Shown: positions 30,683-40,367 of the stretch, piece after piece
Layout of the letters: every line of letters begins with the position of its first letter
Numbering within the stretch: the stretch's first letter is position 1
NCBI GenBank assembly: GCA_015060445.1
Contig: SUYL01000031.1
Span: forward strand, 1-64,000
Source of the DNA: Bacteroidales bacterium
GTDB lineage: Bacteria; Bacteroidota; Bacteroidia; Bacteroidales; UBA932
Direction: 5' to 3'
Length of the DNA: 64,000 nucleotides
Made by a program: the position numbers and the translations under genes
The notes under the pieces: generated by a model
Told to the model about the DNA's origin: nothing
Databases searched by the model: none
What the model saw: only the letters and a program-made list of their open reading frames with translations

Positions 30683-31057
30683 TTATTTAACCTCAACCTC
30701 TGCACCAGCCTCTTCTAGAGCTGCTTTAACCTGCTCTGCCTCTGCTTTAGAAACTTTCTCTTTAACAGCTTTAGGAGCACCGTCAACTAGATCTTTAGCC
30801 TCTTTAAGACCAAGGCCTGTAAGCTCTTTAACTACTTTTACAACACCAAGTTTAGCAGCACCTGCTGATTTAAGGATAACATCAAACTCAGTCTGCTCAG
30901 CAGCAGCAGCCTCACCTGCTGCAGCAGGAGCAGCAACAACTGCAGCTGCAGCTGCTGGCTCAATTCCGTATTCCTCTTTAAGTACTTTAGCTAGCTCTTG
31001 AACGTCTTTTACTGTAAGGTTAACTAACTCTTCTGCAAATTTTTTGATATCTGCCAT
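30683..31057 (-). CDS. rplL: Ribosomal protein bL12 (L7/L12)
   Basis: 124 residues. N-terminal dimerisation part (1-35), a flexible Ala/Gly hinge (about 37-56), and a C-terminal factor-binding domain with [18 protein letters not shown] and [15 protein letters not shown]. It forms the stalk that recruits EF-Tu and EF-G. Located 26 bp after rplJ. Confidence 0.98.
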   Translation of the reverse strand: MADIKKFAEELVNLTVKDVQELAKVLKEEYGIEPAAAAAVVAAPAAAGEAAAAEQTEFDVILKSAGAAKLGVVKVVKELTGLGLKEAKDLVDGAPKAVKEKVSKAEAEQVKAALEEAGAEVEVK

Positions 31058-31083
31058 GATTTCTTATTTTTAAATTGTTATTA

Positions 31084-31608
31084 TTATTCTTTTTCTGATA
31101 GTGTTTTAACAATACCTGCGATCTTTCCACCGCCCTGTGAAGTAAGAGCAGAGATAACATTCTTGGCAGGTGATTGTAGCAATCCGATGATATCACCGAT
31201 AAGTTCCTCACGAGACTTGATATTAACAAGTGTCTCAAGGTTGTCAGCGCCAATGTAAGCACAATCCTGAACCATTGCACCCTTTAGAGCAGGTTTTCCT
31301 GCATCTTTACCAAACTCCTTGATAAGTTTGGCAGGAGCATTTGCAGTGTTGCAGAACATTATTGCTGTTGAGCCTTTCAATACGCTCTCAAACTGCTGGT
31401 AGTCTGCTACCTGATTCATCTCCAAAGCTTTGAAGAACAAGGTATTTTTAACTACAACAAGTTTGATGTCCTTCTCAAAGCAAGCACGACGTAACTTTGA
31501 AGTAACCTCCGCATTCAAACCCTCAATGTCTGTAACATAGAAGTTGGGAGTCTCCTTAAGTTGTGCTGCTATAGATTCAATAATCAGAGTTTTATCTTCT
31601 TTTCTCAT
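31084..31608 (-). CDS. rplJ: Ribosomal protein uL10
   Basis: About 174 residues from the ATG of MRKEDKTLIIES; an in-frame ATG two codons earlier (31614) is also possible. The protein anchors L7/L12 dimers to 23S rRNA through its N-terminal domain (FYVTDIEGLNAEVTSKLRR). It follows rplA after a very short gap, so the usual L10 leader site must be internal to the operon if present. Confidence 0.97.
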   Translation of the reverse strand: MRKEDKTLIIESIAAQLKETPNFYVTDIEGLNAEVTSKLRRACFEKDIKLVVVKNTLFFKALEMNQVADYQQFESVLKGSTAIMFCNTANAPAKLIKEFGKDAGKPALKGAMVQDCAYIGADNLETLVNIKSREELIGDIIGLLQSPAKNVISALTSQGGGKIAGIVKTLSEKE

Positions 31609-31622
31609 ATCCAATCAATTTA

Positions 31623-32324
31623 TTATTCAGCAGCACCGATTGTTTTACAATCTACGCAAATTCCAGGACCCATTGTTGAAGAAAGGAATACACTCTTAAC
31701 ATAGGTACCTTTAAGTGCCTGTGGTTTAAGTTTAATAACTGTATTAAGGAACTCGTGGGCATTCTCAGCAAGTTTGGCTGCATCAAAAGATACTTTACCT
31801 ATACCAGCATGAACAATACCTTGTTTGTCAACCTTAAAGTCAATTTTACCGGCCTTAACCTCAGTAACAGCCTTTCCTACCTCCATGGTAACTGTTCCGG
31901 TTTTAGGGTTTGGCATCAAACCTCTAGGACCAAGGATTCTACCGATAGGACCAATTTTACCCATTACTGATGGAGTACAGATAATTACATCAACATCTGT
32001 CCAACCAGCCTTGATTTTATCAATATAATCATCCAAACCTACAAAGTCGGCACCGGCATTTCTTGCCTCCTCCTCTTTGTCTGGTGTACAAAGTACAAGT
32101 ACGCGGGTCTGTTTACCTGTTCCGTGTGGAAGAGTCACAACACCACGAACCATTTGGTTTGCTTTACGAGGATCAACGCCCAAACGTACAGAAATCTCTA
32201 CAGTTGCATCAAATTTGGTATAAGAAGTCTCTTTTACCAAAGCGCAAGCCTCAGACACCCTGTACAGTCTGCCTTCCTCAACCTTAGCATTCGCTATTTT
32301 CTGATTTTTTGTTAGCTTACTCAT
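31623..32324 (-). CDS. rplA: Ribosomal protein uL1
   Basis: 233 residues, normal length. Part of the L1 stalk of the 50S subunit; in many bacteria also a translational repressor of its own operon. Typical strings are [20 protein letters not shown] and [18 protein letters not shown]. It is 16 bp after rplK. Confidence 0.98.
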   Translation of the reverse strand: MSKLTKNQKIANAKVEEGRLYRVSEACALVKETSYTKFDATVEISVRLGVDPRKANQMVRGVVTLPHGTGKQTRVLVLCTPDKEEEARNAGADFVGLDDYIDKIKAGWTDVDVIICTPSVMGKIGPIGRILGPRGLMPNPKTGTVTMEVGKAVTEVKAGKIDFKVDKQGIVHAGIGKVSFDAAKLAENAHEFLNTVIKLKPQALKGTYVKSVFLSSTMGPGICVDCKTIGAAE

Positions 32325-32340
32325 TGTGTGTTGTGATTAA

Positions 32341-32787
32341 TTAGTTTACGTCTGCAGGAAATGTACCCTCTACAGTGATACCCATACTTCTGGCAGTACC
32401 TGCTACCATGCTCATTGCTGATTTCAATGTGAATGCATTCATATCAGGCATTTTGTCCTGAGCAATTGCACGTACCTGCTCCCAGGTAACTGAAGCAACT
32501 TTTTTACGGTTAGGCTCTGCAGACCCTGACTGGATCTTTGCAGCCTCTTTAAGCTGAACAGCTACTGGTGGTTGTTTTACTACGAAAGTAAAAGACTTAT
32601 CACTGAAAACTGTGATAATTACTGGCAACACCTTACCGGCCTTGTCTTGTGTACGGGCATTAAACTGCTTGCAGAAATCCATAATGTTAACACCCTTTGA
32701 ACCAAGTGCCGGTCCTACAGGAGGTGAAGGATTTGCTGCGCCACCCTTAATCTGCAATTTAATGAATGCGGCAATTTCTTTAGCCAT
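32341..32787 (-). CDS. rplK: Ribosomal protein uL11
   Basis: 148 residues. Binds the GTPase-associated centre of 23S rRNA. Recognised from [22 protein letters not shown] and the C-terminal RNA-binding domain with AGTARSMGI. It is 13 bp after nusG in the minus-strand operon. Confidence 0.98.
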   Translation of the reverse strand: MAKEIAAFIKLQIKGGAANPSPPVGPALGSKGVNIMDFCKQFNARTQDKAGKVLPVIITVFSDKSFTFVVKQPPVAVQLKEAAKIQSGSAEPNRKKVASVTWEQVRAIAQDKMPDMNAFTLKSAMSMVAGTARSMGITVEGTFPADVN

Positions 32788-32800
32788 AATACTTCTTTAA

Positions 32801-33361
32801 TTATTCTTTAACTACTTGAACAAAATTTAACTCCAAAATTGTCTTTCTACCAAAAATCTTGACCATTACCTTAAGTTTCTTCTTGTCTTCCAAGATCTCC
32901 TCTATAGTACCGTCAAAACCGTTGAAAGGACCGTCCACTACCTTAACTGCCTCACCTACAACAAAAGGTGTAATGATTTCCTCCTCCTTGTCCATAAGTT
33001 CATCAACTCTACCAAGAATTCTGTTTACTTCAGACTGACGAAGTGGAGAAGGCTCTTTATCTTTACCCCCCTGTTTCTCGGTAAGGAACCCTGAAATGTG
33101 TGGAAGGTTTCTGATAATATGTTGAATCTCGCCAGTGAGAACGGCCTCAATAAGAATATAGCCAGGATAGAAAATTCTCTCTGTGCTTACCTTTTTACCA
33201 TTCTTTACCTGATAGATTTTTTCAGTTGGAATCAAGACTTGAGTGACATAATCTGTAAGACCCAATCTTTTGATCTCATTCTCTATGTACTCCTTCGCTT
33301 TCTTCTCTTTTCCACCGGCTGCGCGGACAACATACCACTTTTTGTTGGCAATCTCACTCAT
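32801..33361 (-). CDS. nusG: Transcription elongation/antitermination factor NusG
   Basis: 186 residues. NGN domain (KKWYVVRAAGGKEKKAKEY, with YPGYILIEAVL) and a C-terminal KOW domain (GEAVKVVDGPFNGFDGTIEEI). It couples RNA polymerase to the ribosome or Rho. The secE stop and nusG start are separated by 2 bp. Confidence 0.97.
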   Translation of the reverse strand: MSEIANKKWYVVRAAGGKEKKAKEYIENEIKRLGLTDYVTQVLIPTEKIYQVKNGKKVSTERIFYPGYILIEAVLTGEIQHIIRNLPHISGFLTEKQGGKDKEPSPLRQSEVNRILGRVDELMDKEEEIITPFVVGEAVKVVDGPFNGFDGTIEEILEDKKKLKVMVKIFGRKTILELNFVQVVKE

Positions 33362-33363
33362 GA

Positions 33364-33564
33364 TTAGTACAGCATGTTATAGATAAAAGTCATAATGTTC
33401 CTGAACACAATGTCCATGCCGAATATGACCAATGCAAAAATAACAGAAGCCACCATAACTACAATTGCCGAGTTCTGGAGTTGCGACCATGAAGGCCATG
33501 TTACTTTTTTGGACAACTCAATGTATGAGTCTTTGAAATGCAAAGCTAATTTGTTCATTACCAT
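33364..33564 (-). CDS. secE: Preprotein translocase subunit SecE
   Basis: 66 residues, single membrane helix (about 32-55) after an amphipathic segment containing ELSKKVTWPSW, the SecE signature. Stabilises SecY in the Sec channel. Placed between tRNA-Trp and nusG as in most Bacteroidota. Confidence 0.95.
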   Translation of the reverse strand: MVMNKLALHFKDSYIELSKKVTWPSWSQLQNSAIVVMVASVIFALVIFGMDIVFRNIMTFIYNMLY

Positions 33565-33639
33565 TTAATTATAATAACTATAATTGGAAGCCTTACAGTT
33601 ATTTGATTAAAATTGAACCAAACCGTAACCTTTGGTTTG

Positions 33640-33710
33640 CAGGGGCAGAGCGATTCGAACGCCCATCAACGGTTTTGGAGACCGCTATTCTACCCTTGAA
33701 CTATGCCCCT
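33640..33710 (-). tRNA. tRNA-Trp (CCA)
   Basis: 71-nt cloverleaf on the minus strand: acceptor AGGGGCA / TGCCCCT, anticodon loop CTCCAAA giving CCA, T-loop TTCGAAT. The 3' CCA is not encoded. It lies between tuf and secE. Confidence 0.93.
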
Positions 33711-33715
33711 AAATT

Positions 33716-33741
33716 AGCGCTCCCTTTTTCAAGGAAGCGCT
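33716..33741 (-). other. Hairpin between tuf and tRNA-Trp
   Basis: On the minus strand AGCGCTTCC and GGGAGCGCT pair (one G-U) across TTGAAAAA. It has no T-tract in the direction of transcription, so it is more likely a processing or stability element than a terminator. Confidence 0.45.
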
Positions 33742-33764
33742 TTGTTTATCTTGTTTTTGTGAAA

Positions 33765-34952
33765 TTAGTCACCAAGTTTGGTTACCTGACCAGCACCTAC
33801 TGTTCTACCACCCTCACGGATTGCGAAACGTAGACCCTCGTTAACTGCAACTGGGTAGATCAACTCTACATTAATAGTTACGTTATCACCAGGCATTACC
33901 ATCTCTACACCCTCTGGAAGAAGAATCTCACCAGTTACATCCAAAGTACGGATAAAGAACTGAGGACGATATTTGTTGTGGAATGGAGTGTGACGGCCAC
34001 CCTCTTCTTTCTTCAAAACATAGATCTCTGCAGTGAAGTGTTTATGAGGAGTGATTGTGTTAGGTTTAGCAATAACCTGACCTCTCTTGATCTCTTTCTT
34101 GTCGATACCACGAAGAAGTAGACCTACGTTGTCACCAGCCTCACCCTGGTCAAGAAGTTTACGGAACATCTCAACACCGGTAACAGTTGATTTCTTAGGC
34201 TCCTCGCCAAGACCGATAATCTGGATCTCCTCACCAACTTTGATAACACCAGTCTCAATTCTACCAGTTGCTACAGTACCACGACCAGTAATTGAGAATA
34301 CGTCCTCAACAGGCATTAGGAATGGTTTCTCGTTGTCACGTGGAGGAAGTGGAATGTACTCGTCAACAGCAGCCATAAGCTCCATTACTTTCTCCTCCCA
34401 CTGAGGGTCACCGTTAAGTGCACCTAGTGCAGAACCACGGATGATAGGGGTGTTGTCACCGTCGAAGTTGTAGAATGAAAGAAGCTCTCTAACCTCCATC
34501 TCAACTAGGTCGATCATCTCAGGGTCATCAACGATATCTACTTTATTTAGGAATACAACGATTCTAGGAACGTTTACCTGACGAGCAAGAAGAATGTGCT
34601 CACGAGTCTGAGGCATAGGACCGTCAGTAGCAGCACAAACAAGGATAGCACCATCCATCTGAGCAGCACCAGTAACCATGTTCTTAACGTAGTCAGCGTG
34701 GCCTGGACAGTCAACGTGAGCATAGTGACGGTTTGCAGTCTGATACTCTACGTGTGCAGTGTTGATAGTGATACCGCGCTCTTTCTCCTCTGGAGCGTTG
34801 TCAATTGAATCAAATGAACGAAGCTCTGAAAGACCTGCTTTTGCCAATACAGTTGTGATAGCAGCAGTCAGGGTAGTCTTACCGTGGTCAACGTGGCCGA
34901 TAGTACCAATGTTAACGTGAGGTTTTTCCCTCTTAAAAGTTTCTTTTGCCAT
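33765..34952 (-). CDS. tuf: Elongation factor Tu
   Basis: 395 residues. Delivers aminoacyl-tRNA to the ribosome. G1 [10 protein letters not shown]3 DCPGHADY, G4 NKVD, and domains 2 and 3 complete. It lies directly downstream of four tRNA genes and upstream of tRNA-Trp and secE, all apparently on one transcript from the promoter at 35415-35445. Confidence 0.99.
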   Translation of the reverse strand: MAKETFKREKPHVNIGTIGHVDHGKTTLTAAITTVLAKAGLSELRSFDSIDNAPEEKERGITINTAHVEYQTANRHYAHVDCPGHADYVKNMVTGAAQMDGAILVCAATDGPMPQTREHILLARQVNVPRIVVFLNKVDIVDDPEMIDLVEMEVRELLSFYNFDGDNTPIIRGSALGALNGDPQWEEKVMELMAAVDEYIPLPPRDNEKPFLMPVEDVFSITGRGTVATGRIETGVIKVGEEIQIIGLGEEPKKSTVTGVEMFRKLLDQGEAGDNVGLLLRGIDKKEIKRGQVIAKPNTITPHKHFTAEIYVLKKEEGGRHTPFHNKYRPQFFIRTLDVTGEILLPEGVEMVMPGDNVTINVELIYPVAVNEGLRFAIREGGRTVGAGQVTKLGD

Positions 34953-34993
34953 AATAATAAATTTTTATAATTGAATATTTTACACACTTATAG

Positions 34994-35065
34994 AGCCGGT
35001 GACGAGATTTGAACTCGTGACCTCTTCCTTACCAAGGAAGCGCTCTACCCCTGAGCTACACTGGC
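34994..35065 (-). tRNA. tRNA-Thr (GGT)
   Basis: 72-nt cloverleaf. Anticodon stem-loop CTTCC-TTGGTAA-GGAAG gives GGT. The acceptor stem GCCAGTG / CACCGGC has one A-C mismatch. T-loop TTCAAAT. Confidence 0.92.
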
Positions 35066-35075
35066 TTTTAACTGG

Positions 35076-35148
35076 AGCGGAAGACGAGGTTCGAACCCGC
35101 GACCCTCAGCTTGGAAGGCTGATGCTCTACCGACTGAGCTACTTCCGC
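35076..35148 (-). tRNA. tRNA-Gly (TCC)
   Basis: 73-nt cloverleaf. Acceptor GCGGAAG / CTTCCGC, anticodon stem-loop TCAGC-CTTCCAA-GCTGA gives TCC, T-loop TTCGAAC. Confidence 0.94.
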
Positions 35149-35170
35149 ATACGTTTGAATACAAAAATAG

Positions 35171-35253
35171 TGGGGAGAGCATGATTCGAACCTACGAAGG
35201 CGTGCGCCAGCAGATTTACAGTCTGCCCCAGTTGGCCACTTTGGTATCTCCCC
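35171..35253 (-). tRNA. tRNA-Tyr (GTA)
   Basis: 83-nt class II tRNA with a long variable arm. Acceptor GGGGAGA / TCTCCCC, anticodon stem-loop GCAGA-CTGTAAA-TCTGC gives GTA. Confidence 0.94.
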
Positions 35254-35281
35254 ATTATTTATATTTTCAAAAAACTTATAG

Positions 35282-35355
35282 AGCCGATGGAGGGATTCGA
35301 ACCCCCGACCAGCTGATTACAAATCAGCTGCTCTGGCCAACTGAGCTACATCGGC
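35282..35355 (-). tRNA. tRNA-Thr (TGT)
   Basis: 74-nt cloverleaf. Acceptor GCCGATG / CATCGGC, anticodon stem-loop GCTGA-TTTGTAA-TCAGC gives TGT. First tRNA of the cluster, closest to the promoter. Confidence 0.94.
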
Positions 35356-35414
35356 AATATGTCAATTTCCCACTTTCAAACCCCTGCGTGAGGGTTTCTT
35401 TTCGTTTGGGATTG

Positions 35415-35445
35415 CAAAGATAGACATTTGTTTTTATCTACCAAA
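35415..35445 (-). promoter_or_regulatory. Promoter of the tRNA-tuf-secE cluster
   Basis: On the minus strand TTTG (35442-35445), 19-bp spacer, TATCTTTG (35415-35422): a full match to the Bacteroidota consensus. It is about 60 bp upstream of tRNA-Thr(TGT) and probably drives the tRNAs, tuf and downstream genes. Confidence 0.8.
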
Positions 35446-35490
35446 CTTTTTTTCAAAAAAATTGAACATTTTCTTAAAAAAGTTTTTCAC

Positions 35491-37347
35491 CTACCAGCAT
35501 GCGGCAATGCTATCGTAAATATTATCAACATTATAACCGCATTCGGTGATAAGTTCATCTACAGTACCCTGTTCTACGAATTTGTCGGGAATACCCAATG
35601 AAATTACCTTTATACCCGGATGTGCGGATGCCACATATTCAGATACGGCGCTGGCCAATCCCCCCTTCACCACTCCATCTTCTACGGTAATGATGGTACT
35701 GCACCTTCCGCATGCATAATCAACCATCTCTGTATCCAGAGGCTTGAGGAACCTCATATTTATATGGAGCGGCTCCATTCCCTCCCCTCTGGCCCTCTCT
35801 ACAGCCTTGGCTGCCCTGTTGCCTATAGTTCCCAATGTAAGGATGCCCACTGTGGATCCTTCGCTTACCACAACACCCTTGCCGGGTTCCACCCTTTCAA
35901 AAGGTCTCTCCCACTCCAGCCCCTCGCTGTTTCCGCGCGGATACCTTATGGCTGTAATGCCATACTCCGGAAGAGTTGCGGAATAGAGCATATTGCGCAG
36001 TTCTATCTCATTCATTGGGGCAGCAACTGTGATATTAGGTATAGGCCTCAGATATGCAAGGTCAAATGCTCCGTGGTGCGTAGCACCATCTTCACCCACA
36101 ATACCTCCCCTGTCAAGACAGAACACCACCTTCAAATTTGGAATTGCCACATCATGAACAATACTGTCATACGCCCTCTGCATGAATGTAGAGTAAATGT
36201 TGCAGAACGGAAGCATGCCGTTTGCCGCCAATCCCGCAGAGAAAGTTACCGCATGCTGCTCGGCAATCCCCACATCATAACTCCTCTCAGGAAACTCCTC
36301 CATCATATATGTAAGGGAACACCCGGAAGCCATTGCAGGGGTTATACCCACTATCCTCCCATCTGTACGGGCCAGTTCAACCAGTGTCTTCCCGAAAATA
36401 TCCTGATACTTCAATGCCCCACCCTGCGAAACAATTCTTTTGCCTGTTGCTACATCAAACTTGCCTGGAGCATGCCACACACTCTGATCCTTCTCGGCAG
36501 GGGCATAGCCTTTGCCCTTCACAGTCCTTACATGAAGCAGTTTGGGACCTTCAATCTCCTTAAGGTTATGCAATGTTGCAAGAAGTTCACCCATATCGTT
36601 ACCGTCTATGGTCCCGAAATATCTGAATCCCAACCCCTGGAAAACCGAGCCGTTCTTCATGAAGGCAAGTTTGGCGCTCAACATGAATTTCTGCACAAGC
36701 CTGCGGAGGCTGCCATTTCCCAGAACTCTCCATATTCTGTTCTTTACCTTATTATATATAGGTGAAACGGAAAGTTTCACAAGATAATTGTGCAGCGCCC
36801 CCACATTGCGGTCTATGGAGATCTGGTTGTCATTCAATATTACAAGGATATTGGATTTGAGCGCACCGGCATTGTTCAGCCCCTCAAAGGCAAGGCCTCC
36901 TGTCATGGCTCCGTCACCTATCACAGCCACCACATGAATATTCTCACCCTTTATTCTTGCAGCCTCCGCTATACCCAGCGCAGCCGAAATTGAAACCGAG
37001 GTATGCCCTGCTCCAAAATTGTCATATTCACTCTCCGACATCTTTGGAAATCCGCTCAATCCCCCCTTCTTCCTGTTGTTTACAAACGCATCCCTCCTTC
37101 CGGTAATGATCTTGTGGGCATATGCCTGATGCCCCACATCCCAAACAAGTTTATCTGCAGGAGTATCATATACATAATGCAGGGCCACAGCAAGTTCCAC
37201 CGCTCCAAGGCTCGACCCCAGATGTCCGGGGTTCTTGGAACAGCACTCCACCATATACTCCCTTATCTCAGCGCACAAGGCAGCAAGCCTCTCCTCAGTG
37301 AGTTCTTTAAGGTCTTTTGGTCCGTTTATGTTTTTCAGTATATCCAC
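35491..37347 (-). CDS. dxs: 1-deoxy-D-xylulose-5-phosphate synthase
   Basis: 618 residues. Thiamine-diphosphate enzyme that condenses pyruvate and glyceraldehyde-3-phosphate, the first step of the MEP isoprenoid pathway. Seen: GHLGSSLGAVELAVALHY, the TPP-binding GDGAMTGG with LNDNQISI, HTVKGKGYAPAE-like segment, the GIAEQHAVTFSAGLA active-site region and the C-terminal transketolase domain. It diverges from the MFS genes. One TTGTCGGGAA copy near the 3' end encodes part of GIPDKF. Confidence 0.96.
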   Translation of the reverse strand: MDILKNINGPKDLKELTEERLAALCAEIREYMVECCSKNPGHLGSSLGAVELAVALHYVYDTPADKLVWDVGHQAYAHKIITGRRDAFVNNRKKGGLSGFPKMSESEYDNFGAGHTSVSISAALGIAEAARIKGENIHVVAVIGDGAMTGGLAFEGLNNAGALKSNILVILNDNQISIDRNVGALHNYLVKLSVSPIYNKVKNRIWRVLGNGSLRRLVQKFMLSAKLAFMKNGSVFQGLGFRYFGTIDGNDMGELLATLHNLKEIEGPKLLHVRTVKGKGYAPAEKDQSVWHAPGKFDVATGKRIVSQGGALKYQDIFGKTLVELARTDGRIVGITPAMASGCSLTYMMEEFPERSYDVGIAEQHAVTFSAGLAANGMLPFCNIYSTFMQRAYDSIVHDVAIPNLKVVFCLDRGGIVGEDGATHHGAFDLAYLRPIPNITVAAPMNEIELRNMLYSATLPEYGITAIRYPRGNSEGLEWERPFERVEPGKGVVVSEGSTVGILTLGTIGNRAAKAVERARGEGMEPLHINMRFLKPLDTEMVDYACGRCSTIITVEDGVVKGGLASAVSEYVASAHPGIKVISLGIPDKFVEQGTVDELITECGYNVDNIYDSIAACW

Positions 37348-37489
37348 AAAACAAGCATTTGTAAAAACTGTGCCAAGTTACAACTTATTTGCGTGATGGG
37401 AAAATTTAATTTATTTTGCCAATTCCTTTAAAATTCCTAACTTGCTGAATTATTTGTAAAAAGCGGAAGAACCAAAAATTTAAATATAA

Positions 37490-38845
37490 ATGACTGACAC
37501 AAGAAAACTACTGAATGACAACGGTGTAGCCAGATGGACAGCCTTGGTGCTAATTGCACTCATGATGTTTTTCGCCTACATGTTCGTGGATGTATTGTCT
37601 CCTCTTTCAACATTATTGGAGACATCCAAAGGATGGACTGCTGAAACTTACGGAACATTCTGCAGTTCTGAGTATTTCCTCAATGTATTTGCATTTTTCC
37701 TCATTTTCGCAGGAATCATCCTCGACAAAATGGGTATCCGCTTCACCGGAATCCTGTCGGGAGCAGTAATGGTAATTGGAGCATCCATAAAACTCTATGC
37801 AATAAGTGACATGTTCACTCCCGACAGCGGACTCTACAGATTCCTTGATTCATTCTGGACAAGTTTCCCTGCAACTGCCAAATTGGCATCGGTAGGTTTC
37901 ATGATCTTCGGATGCGGAGTTGAGATGGGAGGCGTAACTGTATCAAAAGCAATTGCAAAATGGTTTAAAGGAAAAGAGATGGCCCTTGCAATGGGTCTTG
38001 AGATGGCCATTGCACGTTTGGGCGTATTTGCAGTATTCCGTCTCTCACCATACCTTTCAACCTGGGCAAATGAGGCTATGCCTACAGTTGTAACCCCAGT
38101 ACTTTTCTGCACCATACTCCTTGTAATAGGTCTGCTTACCTATACAATATTTACTGTAATGGACAGGAAACTTGACTCACAAATAGGAGAAACCGCAGCA
38201 GAGGAGGCAGAGGAGCAGTTCAAGGTAAGCGACATAGGAAAACTCTTTACCAGCAAGACATTCCTTATTGTTTCAGGCCTGTGTGTATTGTACTACTCGG
38301 CAATCTTCCCGTTCCAGAAATTTGCAACCGGCATGCTTGAGGCAAACCTGCAGATGCCTACAGAAGAGGCTGCCGGGCTCTTCTCATGGTTCCCTATTGG
38401 TGCAATGTTCCTCACTCCATTCCTTGGTGCATTCCTGGACAAAAAAGGTAAAGGTGCCTCAATGCTTATCCTTGGTGCAATCCTTATGATTACCTGCCAC
38501 CTTGTATTTGCCCTTGTACCTCTTACAAAACCAATTGCATATACCGCAATCATACTGCTTGGAGTATCATTCTCACTGGTACCTGCCGCCCTATGGCCAT
38601 CAGTTCCAAAACTTGTAGAGGAGAGATACCTGGGCTCAGCATACTCGGTAATATTCTGGATCCAGAACATAGGTCTTATGGCATTCCCTATAATCATAGG
38701 CTGGAGCCTCGACAAAACCGGAGGCTACACAGTTCCAATGCTCATCTTCTCATCTCTTGGAGGAGCAGCACTGCTGCTGGGCTTGTGGCTCAAGGTTGAA
38801 GACAAGAAGAAAGGATACGGCCTTGAACTTCCAAACATCAAATAG
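37490..38845 (+). CDS. MFS transporter (first of a tandem pair)
   Basis: 451 residues with about 12 membrane helices. The inter-helix motifs DKMGIRFTG (loop 2-3) and DKKGKGASM (loop 8-9) are the MFS signature, and the IAKWFKGKEMALAMGLEMAIARLG segment is shared with the next gene. The substrate is not evident; oxalate-formate and nitrate-type MFS groups are the nearest in feel, but I would not name one. Divergent from dxs. Two TGTCGGGA motifs lie 64 bp apart in opposite orientation (37755, 37819). Confidence 0.85.
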   Translation: MTDTRKLLNDNGVARWTALVLIALMMFFAYMFVDVLSPLSTLLETSKGWTAETYGTFCSSEYFLNVFAFFLIFAGIILDKMGIRFTGILSGAVMVIGASIKLYAISDMFTPDSGLYRFLDSFWTSFPATAKLASVGFMIFGCGVEMGGVTVSKAIAKWFKGKEMALAMGLEMAIARLGVFAVFRLSPYLSTWANEAMPTVVTPVLFCTILLVIGLLTYTIFTVMDRKLDSQIGETAAEEAEEQFKVSDIGKLFTSKTFLIVSGLCVLYYSAIFPFQKFATGMLEANLQMPTEEAAGLFSWFPIGAMFLTPFLGAFLDKKGKGASMLILGAILMITCHLVFALVPLTKPIAYTAIILLGVSFSLVPAALWPSVPKLVEERYLGSAYSVIFWIQNIGLMAFPIIIGWSLDKTGGYTVPMLIFSSLGGAALLLGLWLKVEDKKKGYGLELPNIK

Positions 38846-38892
38846 AAACAACAATAATTAATATTAATAACCCACAAATCACTTAAAAACTT

Positions 38893-40257
38893 ATGAATAA
38901 AGTAGTAAAGACTTTAAAAGAGAGCAAGAGCGCATGTTGGATTGCCTGGGCTTGCCTTGTAGTCCCAATGTTTGCATCATACTTCTTTGATGACATGTTC
39001 TCTACAATCTCCCACATTTTCAAAAATCCGGATATGCTGGAACTTGGATGGAACACCATGGATTATGGTTTCTATGCTGGTGGATACTCATTCCTTTGCG
39101 TATGGGGTGGACTTATAGTTTGCGGTATGCTTCTCGACAAATGGGGAGTACGAGTAACAGGTTCTATCTTCGTTGGTCTTATGGCTGCAGGTGCTGCCCT
39201 TGTTTACATAACCATTTCAACTCCTGCTATAGTAAAGACTGGTAACTCACTTTACATTGCATACGTTGGATGTATGCTGTTCGGCCTTGGCAGTGAGATT
39301 GCAGGTGTTGCAGTAACCCGTTCAATTGCAAAATGGTTCAAAGGCAAATCAATGGCTTTGGCTATGGGTCTCCAGTTGGCAATTGCACGTTTGGGTACAG
39401 CAGCAGCACTTCTACTCTCTCCAGTATTGGTAGCAGAGTCTGCCAACGGAATGTATCCTTTGGATGTAACCAACAAACCTGCATTCTGGGGTCTTATGCT
39501 CCTTCTTTTGGGAACTATCGTATGGGGTATATTTGTAGCAATGGATGCAAAATTTGACAAAGAGCAGGGTACTTCAGACAAAGTTGAGACTGCAGAGGAG
39601 GACAAATTCAAATTCTCCGACATCTTCAAGATCTTGTCAAACAAACACTATCTGCTTATCTCTCTTCTATGTGTATTCTTCTACTGCTGTATCATTTCAT
39701 TCAAGAAATTTGCTACTGCAATCCTTATCCCAAGATTCGGTGCAGACGCAGCAGAGTTTGAGCAGACTGCATCAATGATGGTTTCAATGATACCATTCTT
39801 TACAGTAGTATTTACTCCATTGTTCGGAAGCCTTGTAGACAGAATAGGAAAAGCAACAACCTGGATGATTACAGGTTCAGTTATGGTATTTGCAGCCCAC
39901 GTTATCATTGCATTTGCTCCAGGTGAGGCAATTTTCGGCTACCTTGGCATCGCTATCCTTGGCGTAGGTTACTCATTGGTACCTGCTGCAATGTGGCCTT
40001 CAGTTCCAAAAATCGTTCCTGAAAAGAACCTTGGTACTGCATACTCACTAATCTACTGGATCCAGAATATGGGTATGATGGCTGTTCCAATCATTGTTGG
40101 ACATATCCTCAACAAGTTCTCAGGTGTAGAGGCTGCAGTAAACGCAGAGTACGTGTTCATCATTTTGGGTATAGTGGCAATCACAGTTTCATTGCTTCTT
40201 TACTTCTCATCAAAGAAGAACCCTCAGCTCAAACTTGATGTACCTAACAAGCAGTAA
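38893..40257 (+). CDS. MFS transporter (second of a tandem pair)
   Basis: 454 residues, about 12 membrane helices, clearly paralogous to the previous gene: DKWGVRVTG, the IAKWFKGKSMALAMGLQLAIARLG block and YSLVPAAMWPSVPK in both. The spacing of 47 bp and a shared downstream hairpin suggest one transcript. The large loop 6-7 is charged (VETAEEDKFKFSDIF). Substrate unknown. The duplication may have given different substrate ranges or a heteromeric function, which is inference. Confidence 0.85.
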   Translation: MNKVVKTLKESKSACWIAWACLVVPMFASYFFDDMFSTISHIFKNPDMLELGWNTMDYGFYAGGYSFLCVWGGLIVCGMLLDKWGVRVTGSIFVGLMAAGAALVYITISTPAIVKTGNSLYIAYVGCMLFGLGSEIAGVAVTRSIAKWFKGKSMALAMGLQLAIARLGTAAALLLSPVLVAESANGMYPLDVTNKPAFWGLMLLLLGTIVWGIFVAMDAKFDKEQGTSDKVETAEEDKFKFSDIFKILSNKHYLLISLLCVFFYCCIISFKKFATAILIPRFGADAAEFEQTASMMVSMIPFFTVVFTPLFGSLVDRIGKATTWMITGSVMVFAAHVIIAFAPGEAIFGYLGIAILGVGYSLVPAAMWPSVPKIVPEKNLGTAYSLIYWIQNMGMMAVPIIVGHILNKFSGVEAAVNAEYVFIILGIVAITVSLLLYFSSKKNPQLKLDVPNKQ

Positions 40258-40299
40258 TCTGCATAAGGGTGACCCAAAAGGTTATAATGATAATGAGAT

Positions 40300-40327
40300 A
40301 CCCCCGTTAGAATACTCTAACGGGGGT
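40300..40327. terminator. Bidirectional hairpin between converging units
   Basis: ACCCCCGTTAGA (40300-40311) and TCTAACGGGGGT (40316-40327): perfect 12-bp stem, 4-nt loop. No good T-tract on either side. It lies between the MFS pair and the end of the minus-strand operon. Confidence 0.6.
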
Positions 40328-40367
40328 TACTTATTCCGGGACATGGCTCTTAGATTACCCTTGTAAT

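Noticed and set aside
33716..33741. Terminator between tuf and tRNA-Trp
   Set aside because: The hairpin has no T-tract on the minus strand, and tRNA-Trp and secE appear to depend on upstream transcription. It is kept only as a hairpin of unknown role.
35443..35485. A/T-only hairpin downstream of dxs as a terminator
   Set aside because: The stem is almost all A-T pairs and overlaps the -33 element of the tRNA cluster promoter; it would be too weak to count as a terminator.
35620..36765. 381-codon open frame on the plus strand
   Set aside because: It lies wholly antisense to dxs, which is complete and clearly recognised. The translation is rich in Cys, His and Ser with no family pattern.
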